Of a stretch of 64,000 nt of DNA, positions 9,030 through 16,484 are shown one piece after another. The stretch is from positions 1-64,000 of the forward strand of contig NZ_BNBV01000001.1 in NCBI RefSeq assembly GCF_014656135.1, given 5' to 3'. Origin of the DNA: Streptomyces thermodiastaticus (lineage in GTDB: Bacteria; Actinomycetota; Actinomycetes; Streptomycetales; Streptomycetaceae). Within the stretch, counting starts at the first letter, position 1; each line of letters opens with the position of its first letter. The notes below the pieces were generated by a model. It was not told where the DNA came from and searched no databases. It saw only the letters and a program-made list of their open reading frames with translations. The translations under genes and the position numbers were made by a program.

Positions 9030-10397
9030 GTGACACGACCCAGGATCCTGGTGGTGGGCGCAGGTTTCGCCGGTGTGGCGTGCGTGCGCCGGCTGGAACG
9101 CAGACTCTCCCCCGACGAGGCCGAGATCGCCCTGGTGACGCCGCAGTCCTACCAGCTGTATCTGCCGCTGCTGCCCCAGGTCGCCTCGGGGGTGCTGACC
9201 CCGCAGTCGGTCGCCCTCTCCCTGCGCCGCAGCGAGAAGTACCGCACCCGGATCATCCCGGGCCGCGCCGTCGGAGTGGACCCGAAGGCGAAGGTGTGCG
9301 TCCTGCGCACGATCACCGACCGTGTCGTCGACGAGCCGTACGACTACATCGTGCTGGCCCCCGGCAGCATCACCCGCACCTTCGACATCCCCGGCCTGAC
9401 GGACCACGCCTTCGGGCTGAAGACGCTCGCCGAGGCCGCCTACATCCGCGACCATGTCATCACCCAGCTGGACCTGGCCGACGCCAGCGACGACCCGGCC
9501 GAGCGCGCCGCACGGCTGCAGTTCGTGGTGGTCGGCGGCGGCTACGCCGGCACCGAGACGGCGGCCTGCCTGCAGCGCCTGACGCATGCCGCCGTCAAAC
9601 GGTATCCGCGCATCGACCCGTCGCTGATCAAGTGGCATCTGATCGACATCGCGCCCCGGCTGATGCCCGAGCTGGGCGAGAGGCTGGGGCGTGCCGCCCA
9701 GGACGACCTGCGGCGCCGCGGCATCGAGATCTCGCTGGGGGTGTCGATCGCGAAGGCCGGGCCGGAGGAGGTCACCTTCACCAACGGCCGGGTGGTGCCG
9801 ACGCACACCTTGATCTGGACCGCGGGGGTGGTGGCGAGTCCGCTGGTGTCGACGCTGGGCGCGGAGACCGTCAAGGGCCGGCTCGCGGTGACCGCGGAGA
9901 TGTGCGTGCCCGGCTTCGACGGGGTGTTCGCGCTGGGCGACAGCGCGGCGGTGCCGGATCTGGCCAAGGGCGACGGAGCGGTGTGCCCGCCGACCGCGCA
10001 GCACGCCCTGCGGCAGGGCAAGCGGGTCGCGGAGAACGTCATCGCCGCCCTGCGCAACCAGCCGATGCGGCCGTACGAGCACCGTGACCTCGGTCTGGTC
10101 GTCGACCTGGGCGGCGCGGACGCCGTAGCCAGGCCGCTCGGGGTGGAACTGCACGGGGTGGCCGCGCAGGCGGTGGCCCGCGGCTATCACCTGGTGGCGA
10201 TGCGCACCAACGTGGCCAAGACCCGGGTGATGACGAACTGGGTGCTCAACGCGATCGCCGGTGACGACTTCGTGCGCACCGGTTTCCAGGCCCGCCGGCC
10301 CACCAGGCTGAAGGACTTCGAGGACTCGGACGTCTATCTGACGCCGGAGGAGGTGCGGCGGCACGTCGAGCGGGCGGCCGCGGGCCCCGCCGCGTGA
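9030..10397 (+). CDS. Type II NADH dehydrogenase (NDH-2-like FAD oxidoreductase)
   Basis: A 455-residue flavoprotein of the NDH-2 group, which passes electrons from NADH to menaquinone at the inner face of the membrane without pumping protons. The FAD-binding motif GAGFAG is at residues 10-15, the second dinucleotide motif GGGYAG near 169-174, and the late FAD motif is FALGDSAAV. Start GTG 9030 has GAAGGGA about 10 bases upstream. No transmembrane helix is obvious; family members attach by C-terminal amphipathic helices. Not linked to an operon; the 286 bases before it hold no gene. Related nitrite/ferredoxin reductases share the fold, but length and motifs favour NDH-2. Confidence 0.88.
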   Translation: MTRPRILVVGAGFAGVACVRRLERRLSPDEAEIALVTPQSYQLYLPLLPQVASGVLTPQSVALSLRRSEKYRTRIIPGRAVGVDPKAKVCVLRTITDRVVDEPYDYIVLAPGSITRTFDIPGLTDHAFGLKTLAEAAYIRDHVITQLDLADASDDPAERAARLQFVVVGGGYAGTETAACLQRLTHAAVKRYPRIDPSLIKWHLIDIAPRLMPELGERLGRAAQDDLRRRGIEISLGVSIAKAGPEEVTFTNGRVVPTHTLIWTAGVVASPLVSTLGAETVKGRLAVTAEMCVPGFDGVFALGDSAAVPDLAKGDGAVCPPTAQHALRQGKRVAENVIAALRNQPMRPYEHRDLGLVVDLGGADAVARPLGVELHGVAAQAVARGYHLVAMRTNVAKTRVMTNWVLNAIAGDDFVRTGFQARRPTRLKDFEDSDVYLTPEEVRRHVERAAAGPAA

Positions 10398-10443
10398 CAC
10401 GGGGCGGCGCGGGCCGGGCCCGTGGGGAGGGCGCGGCCGGGCC

Positions 10444-10460
10444 GCCGGACGCGGTCCGGC
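10444..10460 (+). terminator. Hairpin after the NDH-2 gene
   Basis: GCCGGAC and GTCCGGC (7 bp) around a 3-base loop, nested in a wider CGCGGCCGG/CCGGCCGCG repeat, about 47 bases after the stop. No U-run; terminator role inferred. Confidence 0.4.
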
Positions 10461-10518
10461 CGCGAGGTGCGATGCTGGACGGGCGGATCGGCACGGGTAC
10501 GGGAGAGTGTGCGGCGGC

Positions 10519-12771
10519 GTGAGTGCGGCGGAGGGGACGGCATGGGGACGGCTGCGGGATCGCGTCACGGCTTCCGATCCCGGGCTGCTGCGGCTGGCGG
10601 CGGGCTCCCGCACGGCGGGTTCCATCGCGCTGACCCTGGCGGTGCTGACGGCGCTGCGCGCACCCGTGCCGCACCTGGTGGCCGGGGCGATCACCTCGAT
10701 GGCGGCGACGTTCGCCATCCGGGAGAAGCTGCATGCCCAGCAGGCGGTGACGCTGGCGCTGGGCCTGCCCGTGGCACTGGCGTCGGTGACACTGGCCGCG
10801 CTGCTCGACCAGTACGTGGTCGGCGGGGACATCTTCTTCGTCGTCCTGATGTTCTGCGCGGTCTACAGCCGGCGGTTCGGTGACCGGGGCAACGCGCTGG
10901 GCCTGATCGGTTTCCAGATCTACTTCATGTCCCTGTTCGTCGGCGCGTCACCGTCGGCGCTGCCGAGGCTGTACCTGGTCATCGCGGTGGCGTTCGCGTG
11001 CAGTGCGCTGCTGCGCTTCGTGATCGTCCGCGAGACCCCGGCCGGCATCCTGGAGCGGCTGCGCGAGGCCTTCCGGGTGCGGCTGGCCCAGCTGGTGTCC
11101 GCCCAGCTGGAGCTGCTGGACGCCGGCCGCGACGAGGTGGACAAGGCGCTGGAGGCGGTGCGGGAGCGCACCGCCCGGCTGCACGAGACGGCGCTGATGA
11201 TCCAGGGCCGACTGGAGGACGGCACCACGGACGCGTCCGTGGCCCGGCTGATCCAGCGGCGCATCGCGGGTGCGGAGATCGCGGCCGAACGGCTGGGGCT
11301 GCTGGTGGTCAACGCCCGCAGCAGCGAACGGGCCGACACGCTCACCCTGCACCTGCCGGGCGCCCCGCTGCCGGCCGTCGGGCAGCTGCCGGTGCGCGAG
11401 CCCGGCTTCGACGTCCTGCGCCGTGACCTGGCGGCGCTGCGGCTGCTGGTGCTGCGGCCCGAGGGCCGCACCGGGTATGCGATGGCGCATGTGCGCAACC
11501 GGCTCCTCGGCTACCGCGAGGAGGAGAACCTGCCGCCCGGCCCGGTCGCGGTGCAGGACGTCTTCCGCGGCATCGGGGAGGCGGCGCGGGCGGTGCTCGG
11601 GCTGCGCGTGGCGATGGGCGGCCCGCAGGACGAGACCGACGACACTCCCGCCACCGCCCGCTCACGGGAGGAACTGGACGCCGAGGACGCCTCGATCGAG
11701 GGCGCGGAGGAGAGCGAACGGGAGGCCGCGGAGCAGCCCACCGGGCTGCGGCGGCCCACCACGCGCGCGGCGGTGCAGGTGGCGATCGGCTCGTCGCTGG
11801 CCATCGTCGGCGGCGAGTTCCTGTCCGCGCAGCGCTGGTACTGGGCGGTGCTGACCTGCTGGATCGTCTTCATCAACACCTCGTCCACCGGCGAGATACT
11901 GGTCAAGGGCTACCGGCGGCTGCTGGGCACCGTGCTCGGCGTGGTGGCCGGTATCGTGCTGGCCGGGCTGGTCGGGCCGCACACCTGGACGGCGCTGGCG
12001 CTGGTGCTGGTGTGCGTGTTCCTGATGTTCTACACGGCCCCGCTGTCGTACACGCTGATGTCGTTCTTCGTCACCGCGGCGCTGGGGCTGCTGTACACGC
12101 TGCTGCACACCTACAGCCCGTCGGTGCTGCTGCTGCGGATCGAGGAGACGGCGCTCGGTGCCGCCTGCGGGATCATCGCGGCGGCGCTGGTGCTGCCGGT
12201 GCACACCGACCGGCGCACGGACGAGCTGCTGGGCACGGTGCTGCACCGGCTGTCCGATGTGACCGGCCGGGCGATCGAGCAGCTCAGCGGCGGGCCGACG
12301 ACGGATCTGCTGGACCAGGCACGCGACCTGGACCAGGCGCTGGCCGATCTGCGGTCGGCCGTGCAGCCGCTCACCCACCCCATCACGCCGCTGCGCTCCC
12401 GGCGGAACACGGCCCAGTATCTGCTGGCGCTGCTGGAGACCTGCGCGTACCACGCCCGGGCGCTGGCCGCGACCGCGGAGCTGCTGCCCACGCACCCGTC
12501 CATCGCCGCCGATCCGCGGCTGCGGCAGGCCTGCCGCCGCATCACGCACAACATCGCGGTGATCGCCGCCCATGTGGCGGACCACAGCAGCACCGAGGAG
12601 ATCGAGACCGGCCCGAGCATCGCCTCGCTGCTGGATTCGGGCCCCGTGCCGGGCGCAGTGCGCTACGGCCGGATCACCGAGCGGGTGCTGCGTCATCTGC
12701 AGCGTCTGGACGAGGCCGTGATCGGTCTCGCCCGTCCCCTGCGGGTGCCGCGGCCGGCTCCGCAGCGGTGA
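10519..12771 (+). CDS. FUSC-family membrane protein (aromatic-acid exporter type)
   Basis: A 750-residue integral membrane protein with the duplicated layout of the FUSC/YccC family: a first block of hydrophobic helices at about residues 30-160, a cytosolic helical region at about 160-390 rich in Arg/Glu/Leu, a second membrane block at about 400-540, and a C-terminal cytosolic part. Family members are thought to export aromatic acids; the substrate here is unknown. GTG 10519 is preferred over GTG 10507 because GGGAGAG then sits about 11 bases upstream rather than abutting the codon. The stop codon is part of an inverted repeat shared with the convergent gene. Confidence 0.83.
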   Translation: MSAAEGTAWGRLRDRVTASDPGLLRLAAGSRTAGSIALTLAVLTALRAPVPHLVAGAITSMAATFAIREKLHAQQAVTLALGLPVALASVTLAALLDQYVVGGDIFFVVLMFCAVYSRRFGDRGNALGLIGFQIYFMSLFVGASPSALPRLYLVIAVAFACSALLRFVIVRETPAGILERLREAFRVRLAQLVSAQLELLDAGRDEVDKALEAVRERTARLHETALMIQGRLEDGTTDASVARLIQRRIAGAEIAAERLGLLVVNARSSERADTLTLHLPGAPLPAVGQLPVREPGFDVLRRDLAALRLLVLRPEGRTGYAMAHVRNRLLGYREEENLPPGPVAVQDVFRGIGEAARAVLGLRVAMGGPQDETDDTPATARSREELDAEDASIEGAEESEREAAEQPTGLRRPTTRAAVQVAIGSSLAIVGGEFLSAQRWYWAVLTCWIVFINTSSTGEILVKGYRRLLGTVLGVVAGIVLAGLVGPHTWTALALVLVCVFLMFYTAPLSYTLMSFFVTAALGLLYTLLHTYSPSVLLLRIEETALGAACGIIAAALVLPVHTDRRTDELLGTVLHRLSDVTGRAIEQLSGGPTTDLLDQARDLDQALADLRSAVQPLTHPITPLRSRRNTAQYLLALLETCAYHARALAATAELLPTHPSIAADPRLRQACRRITHNIAVIAAHVADHSSTEEIETGPSIASLLDSGPVPGAVRYGRITERVLRHLQRLDEAVIGLARPLRVPRPAPQR

Positions 12772-12807
12772 CGGCCGGGCCCGCCGGCCGGGCGACGGCG
12801 GCCGTCA
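12769..12807. terminator. Inverted repeat between convergent genes
   Basis: TGACGGCC at the FUSC stop codon pairs with GGCCGTCA 23 bases later; the next gene ends at 12814 on the other strand. Position suits a bidirectional terminator. Confidence 0.45.
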
Positions 12808-12813
12808 GAGCCG

Positions 12814-13254
12814 TCAGAAGTCCGTGGGCAGGCCGCTGGCCTCGGCGATGCCGCGCAACTCCGCCGTGTCGTGGTGGCGCTGCCGGATGTAGTCGGCGAT
12901 CTCGGTAAGGCGCGCCGGGTCGGACGCGGTGGCGGCGTCGGTGACCACACGGACCGGGCCGGTCTCCTCGATGTCCAGCACGACCACCTCGTTGTCCAGT
13001 CTGCCGGTGACCGCGGTGGCGATGACCAGGGCCGCCTCGTCGCGGATCTCCTGCGGCAGCCCCTGGGTGCCGGGCCCGTCCAGGGAGAAGTCGGCCGTGG
13101 GCACACCTCGCTCGCTCTGTTCCTGGATGGCCAGCAGCACGGGGTGGACGACGGCGAGAAGGCGTTCGTATTCCTCCTCGGGCATCCGGACCCGCAGGAG
13201 GCCGAGGTACATCTCCACGGCCCGGTCGCCGGGCGTACTCTCGTTCTCGTTCAT
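12814..13254 (-). CDS. Conserved-looking hypothetical acidic protein
   Basis: A 146-residue soluble protein, not recognised. It begins MNENEST, has an acidic N-terminal helix region (MPEEEYERLLAVVHP) and a central alternating segment (EVVVLDIEETGPVRVV) that looks like beta strands, and ends with charged helices. Codon use is typical of the genome. ATG 13254 is chosen; GTG 13260 just before it is also possible, with GGGGAA upstream. It lies 161 bases downstream of the sigma factor gene on the same strand and could be co-transcribed, but nothing in it looks like an anti-sigma factor. Confidence 0.65.
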   Translation of the reverse strand: MNENESTPGDRAVEMYLGLLRVRMPEEEYERLLAVVHPVLLAIQEQSERGVPTADFSLDGPGTQGLPQEIRDEAALVIATAVTGRLDNEVVVLDIEETGPVRVVTDAATASDPARLTEIADYIRQRHHDTAELRGIAEASGLPTDF

Positions 13255-13415
13255 CCGCACCGGGTTCCCCGCACCCCGGTGTCCTCACGCCGGCGGAGCT
13301 GTCGTTCGCGGGCGGGGGCCGTGCGGCGGGCCGGCCGGCGCACGACGCGCACGTCCGGCCACGACGGCGGGCACGCCTGCCTGCCCGGCCGCCCCCTCGC
13401 GGGGGCGGATCGTGG

Positions 13416-14324
13416 TCAGGGCTGGGCGTCCCGGTGCGCCGCTCCGCTTCCGCCGAGGGCACGACGGCCGGCGCGTTCGGCCAGCACCTCGTCCCGCACC
13501 CGGGCGCAGCTGCGGCTGATCAGCCGGGAGACGTGCATCTGCGAGATGCCCAGGCGGTCCGCTATCCGGCTCTGCGTCATGTCCTCGAAGAAGCGCATGT
13601 AGAGGATGGCGCGTTCACGTTCGGGCAGCCGGCGCAGTCCTTCCTTGGCCGACTCCCGGTCGACCACGACGTCGTAGGAGGAGTCCGCCGCTCCGAGGGT
13701 GTCGGCGAGGCTGTAGCCGTCGGCGCCGGCCGACAGCTCGGCGTCCAGGGACAGGGTGCTGAAGCTGTCGAGCGCCTCCAGCCCGGTGCTGACCTCTTCC
13801 TCGGTCAGCCCCACATGGGCGGCGATGGCGGCGACCGACGGCTCGGGGCTGCCGGGGTTCTGGGTCAGCTCCCGGCGTGCCACGCGCACCTTGTTGCGCA
13901 GCTCCTGGACCCGGCGGGGCACCCGCAGGGCCCACATGCGGTCCCGGAAGTGCCGCTTGACCTCGCCGGTGATGGTCGGCACCGCGTAGCTCTCGAAGGC
14001 CCCGCGGCCGGGGTCGAACCGGTCGATCGCCTTGACCAGGCCGAGGGCCGCCACCTGCCGGAGGTCCTCGATCGACTCTCCCCGGTCGCGGAAGCGGCCG
14101 GCGATGCGATGGGCCATGGGCAGCCAGGCGGTGACGAGTTCGTCACGGATCGCGTCCCGTTCCGGGCCGTCCTCCAGATGCGCCATGCGCTCGAAGAGCG
14201 CCGCGGTGTCCGGTGCGTCGTCGTGCGGCCGCCTGCCGGGGGCGTGGTCCGTGGGGGTTCGGTCCGGGGAGGCGGCCTGGTCGTCGGGGGAGCCGGAACG
14301 GCGTGTCGGCATATCGATGGGCAT
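13416..14324 (-). CDS. RNA polymerase sigma factor, SigB/SigF/SigG family
   Basis: A 302-residue group 3 sigma factor. After a roughly 50-residue polar N-terminus come region 2 (MAHRIAGRFRDRGE, then DLRQVAALGLVKAIDRFDP, the -10 recognition part), region 3 (KVRVARRELTQNPG) and region 4 with the helix-turn-helix MTQSRIADRLGISQMHVS for the -35 element. These are hallmarks of the stress and sporulation SigB-type factors, of which Streptomyces have many. ATG 14324 has AGGAG about 10 bases upstream. A GTTT-N15-GGGCAT promoter 130 bases upstream fits self-recognition. An anti-sigma ATPase gene lies just upstream on the same strand. It may be a SigM-type factor by context, which I cannot verify. Confidence 0.93.
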   Translation of the reverse strand: MPIDMPTRRSGSPDDQAASPDRTPTDHAPGRRPHDDAPDTAALFERMAHLEDGPERDAIRDELVTAWLPMAHRIAGRFRDRGESIEDLRQVAALGLVKAIDRFDPGRGAFESYAVPTITGEVKRHFRDRMWALRVPRRVQELRNKVRVARRELTQNPGSPEPSVAAIAAHVGLTEEEVSTGLEALDSFSTLSLDAELSAGADGYSLADTLGAADSSYDVVVDRESAKEGLRRLPERERAILYMRFFEDMTQSRIADRLGISQMHVSRLISRSCARVRDEVLAERAGRRALGGSGAAHRDAQP

Positions 14325-14637
14325 GCGGGAATCGCTCCTGAACGGTTGTTTCAGGGATGAACCGCGGGATCGAACGAGCCGCCGGTCGGCTGTGAGGCCT
14401 CAGGGCGTACCGCTCCCGCTCGCGCGCCTCCGGTCCGAAGCACGACCTTCCGTATGCCCGGAACAAAGACCAACAAACTCCACTTTCCGGGATTCTTCGG
14501 CACCGGTCTCGCCGGGTGCGACGGCCTGCCGCCCGGGGGTGCCACGCCGCCCGGAACAGCGGCGGCCGGCCCTTCCCCACATCGGCTTCCGGGTGCTGCG
14601 GGCGCCCCGAGTCCACGGGTGGGCGGGCCGGCCGTCG
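14325..14637. other. Leader and promoter region of the sigma gene
   Basis: No gene. Holds the SigB-type promoter above, a 10-base palindrome TGAGGCCTCA near 14393, and the Shine-Dalgarno sequence of the sigma gene. Confidence 0.5.
14454..14478 (-). promoter_or_regulatory. SigB-type promoter before the sigma factor gene
   Basis: On the minus strand: GTTT (14478-14475), 15 bases, GGGCAT (14459-14454). The SigB-class consensus in Streptomyces is GNNT-N14-16-GGGTAT/C, so only one -10 base differs. Transcription would start near 14445, leaving a leader of about 120 bases. The surrounding 40 bases are unusually A+T-rich for this genome. Confidence 0.6.
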
Positions 14638-15084
14638 TCAGCTCAGCGGCACGACGGCGCTGATGCGTTTGCCGCCCGAGGGCAGGTCGAGCACCTCGAC
14701 GTCACGGGCGAGCCGGCAGACGATCGGCCAGCCGCGGCCGCCGAGCCGGCTCCGGCCGTCGTGGTCGGCGGCCGGGCGGGCCACCGGCAGCCGGTCGCTG
14801 CGGTCGCTCACGCACACCCGTACCTCGCAGCCGACGAGCTCCACCTGGAACTCGGTGACACCGCCGCCGTGCAGGATGGCGTTGGTGGTCAGCTCGGAGG
14901 CGACGAGCTGGGCGTCCAACACCGCGTGTTCGCCGCACGGGCGGCCGGCTCGGCAGCATGCGGCGACCGCATGTGCCACGGCACGGCGGGCCTCGGCGGG
15001 CTTGCACGCTCCCGCGCACCACTCCGGCCCGCCCGCACCGGACGGCGGTTCGGCGGCGGGAGTGTTCCTGCGCTGCTCGGTCAT
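14638..15084 (-). CDS. Anti-sigma regulatory ATP-binding protein (HATPase_c_2)
   Basis: A 148-residue GHKL-fold protein like RsbW/SpoIIAB. The N-box is ELTTNAILHGGG and the G-box GGRGWPIVCRLA. Its N-terminal third has a cysteine-rich stretch (CAGACK, then CCRAGRPCGE) that is not usual for the family and could bind metal or sense redox state; that is inference. ATG 15084 has AGGGAG 8 bases upstream. It lies upstream of the sigma factor gene on the same strand, 313 bases away, and is the natural candidate for its anti-sigma factor, although the sigma gene has its own promoter. Confidence 0.85.
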   Translation of the reverse strand: MTEQRRNTPAAEPPSGAGGPEWCAGACKPAEARRAVAHAVAACCRAGRPCGEHAVLDAQLVASELTTNAILHGGGVTEFQVELVGCEVRVCVSDRSDRLPVARPAADHDGRSRLGGRGWPIVCRLARDVEVLDLPSGGKRISAVVPLS

Positions 15085-15311
15085 CTTCTCGCTCCCTGGC
15101 TCACGACGAAGGAAGCCGGACCGGTCCGGGATGCGCGCCGACGGGATCGAGGGTGGTCGTCCGCGGACTCCTCCTCCGGCTAGCCGGTGTATGCGCCGTC
15201 AAACGTCCGGTCCTGTCCGCGGACGAACGGGGCCGGCATCCTGTGCGGACCGGCCGGCAACTCCTGGGTCCGAGCAGCCATCGCGGCGCGCCCACCGGGT
15301 ATACGGCCGGT

Positions 15312-15578
15312 ATGACCGATGTCGTGGACTCGGACGAACTGCTGCGGCGCATCCAGCGCGCCAGGGCAGGAGCGCGCGAGGAGGAGCGCCGGTGGCGGGA
15401 CCTCCGCGACGGTTTCGTCCCGGCCGACCCGGAGACGGTGCGCGAGGCCGCCGGCCGGGTGCTGGCCTACGAGGTGGTGGGCCAGGTGCTGGACGAGATC
15501 CTGACCCCCGGCAGGCATCCGTGGACGAGACCCGCCACGCACACCGACCGGCCTCGGGGAGTGAATCCGGTCACGTAG
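15312..15578 (+). CDS. Small charged hypothetical protein
   Basis: An 88-residue acidic protein, unrecognised. The first 35 residues form a likely helix (DELLRRIQRARAGAREEE), and a second helix covers VREAAGRVLAYEVVGQVL. About 89 % of third codon positions are G or C, consistent with a real gene. There is no Shine-Dalgarno sequence before ATG 15312, but GGGTAT ends 9 bases upstream (15297-15302), so the mRNA may be leaderless. A strong hairpin with a T-rich tail follows about 100 bases after the stop. It diverges from the anti-sigma ATPase gene. Confidence 0.6.
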   Translation: MTDVVDSDELLRRIQRARAGAREEERRWRDLRDGFVPADPETVREAAGRVLAYEVVGQVLDEILTPGRHPWTRPATHTDRPRGVNPVT

Positions 15579-15889
15579 GGCGCCCCCGGTTGTGTGCGGC
15601 GGCGAGGAATGGTTTACGGTTCATCCATACGCGGCGACGGGGTCGACGTGGGAGATCCTCCGTACGCCGCCGCATACGGCCCTGGCTGGTTTCCCCCGTC
15701 CAGCCAGGGCTCTTTCATGCCCGCACGCCCCTGCTCCCCCGGCGCCGTGACGGCGGCCGGGGCGGGCGGCCGCCGTCCTCCCGGTGTCCCGCACGGTGTC
15801 CGGTCCGCCGAGGTGCCCGCGCGGCGCGCAGACGCTGAAATGGGCGTAGGCACAAGCGGGAACCCATCGCCGGCGAGGAGCCCCGGGTC
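15579..15889. other. Structured intergenic region
   Basis: Besides the terminator, it contains TTGTGT at 15593 and TACGGT at 15612 (19 bases apart) and a potential long imperfect hairpin between GCGGCG near 15630 and CGCCGC near 15665 with an inner GGAG/CTCC stem. A short non-coding RNA of about 90 bases is possible. The last 170 bases before the next gene look featureless. Confidence 0.35.
15680..15715 (+). terminator. Hairpin with CTCTTT tail
   Basis: Perfect 10-bp arms CCCTGGCTGG (15680-15689) and CCAGCCAGGG (15700-15709) with loop TTTCCCCCGT, followed by CTCTTTC. This is one of the few hairpins here with a U-run. It may end the small gene at 15312 or a small RNA starting near 15620. Confidence 0.65.
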
Positions 15890-16342
15890 ATGACCAAAGC
15901 GATCAAACTGCTCACCGCCCTCCCCCAGAAACAGCGCGAGCGCCTGCTGGAGCTGGCCCAGGAAGTGTCCTTCCCGGAGGACACCAGGATCTTCGAGGCG
16001 GGCGGCACGGCCGATCGCTTCTGGGTGATCCGCTCCGGCGCAGTGCACCTCGATCAGCAGGTCACGCCGCACCGCCGGATCACCGTGGCCACGCTCGGCG
16101 CGGGCGATCTGCTCGGCTGGTCGTGGCTGTTCCCGCCGTACGAATGGGATTTCGGGGCGGTGGCGTTCAGCCCGGTGCGCGCCTACGAGTTCGACGGGGC
16201 TGCGGTGCTGGCGCTGTGCGTGGAGGATCCGCTGCTCGGGCTGTCGCTGGTGCGGACCGTGGCGGAGATTCTCGCCCACCGGCTGGAGGTCACCCGGGGC
16301 CGGCTGCTGGAGCAGTACACGATGTTCCGGCGCGGCATATAG
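15890..16342 (+). CDS. Cyclic-nucleotide-binding domain protein without DNA-binding domain
   Basis: A 150-residue protein that is one CRP-type cNMP-binding beta-barrel and its C-helix only. Visible features: FPEDTRIFEAGGTADRFWVI (strands 1-3), the phosphate-binding-cassette region VATLGAGDLLGWSWLFPP and the long final helix LVRTVAEILAHRLEVTRGRL. The helix-turn-helix of Crp/Fnr regulators is absent, so it should not bind DNA itself. The Glu and Arg that contact cAMP in CRP are not both evident, so the ligand may differ. ATG 15890 has GAGGAG 9 bases upstream. It may sense a nucleotide or redox signal and act on a protein partner; role unknown. Confidence 0.8.
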   Translation: MTKAIKLLTALPQKQRERLLELAQEVSFPEDTRIFEAGGTADRFWVIRSGAVHLDQQVTPHRRITVATLGAGDLLGWSWLFPPYEWDFGAVAFSPVRAYEFDGAAVLALCVEDPLLGLSLVRTVAEILAHRLEVTRGRLLEQYTMFRRGI

Positions 16343-16396
16343 GCCACGCGGACCCGGTCCCGGCCCTGGGGACGCCGTCCGCGGCACAGGGGCGCG

Positions 16397-16484
16397 GCGT
16401 CAGGTGTGTCGGCGTCGGGCGTCAGGTGTGTCGGCGTCGGGCGTCAGGTGTGTCGGCGTCGGGCGTCAGGTGTGACGGCGTCAG
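16397..16484. repeat. 22-bp tandem repeat, four copies
   Basis: The unit GCGTCAGGTGTGTCGGCGTC plus GG occurs three times perfectly at 16397, 16419 and 16441, and a fourth time with changes at 16463. The last copy runs into the stop codon of the convergent MFS gene. The unit is not a multiple of three and is not translated by either gene. Confidence 0.9.

Noticed and set aside
15680..15709. 6C-type small RNA (C-rich loops)
   Set aside because: Only one hairpin has a C-run, of five; the 6C motif needs two hairpins with at least six C each.
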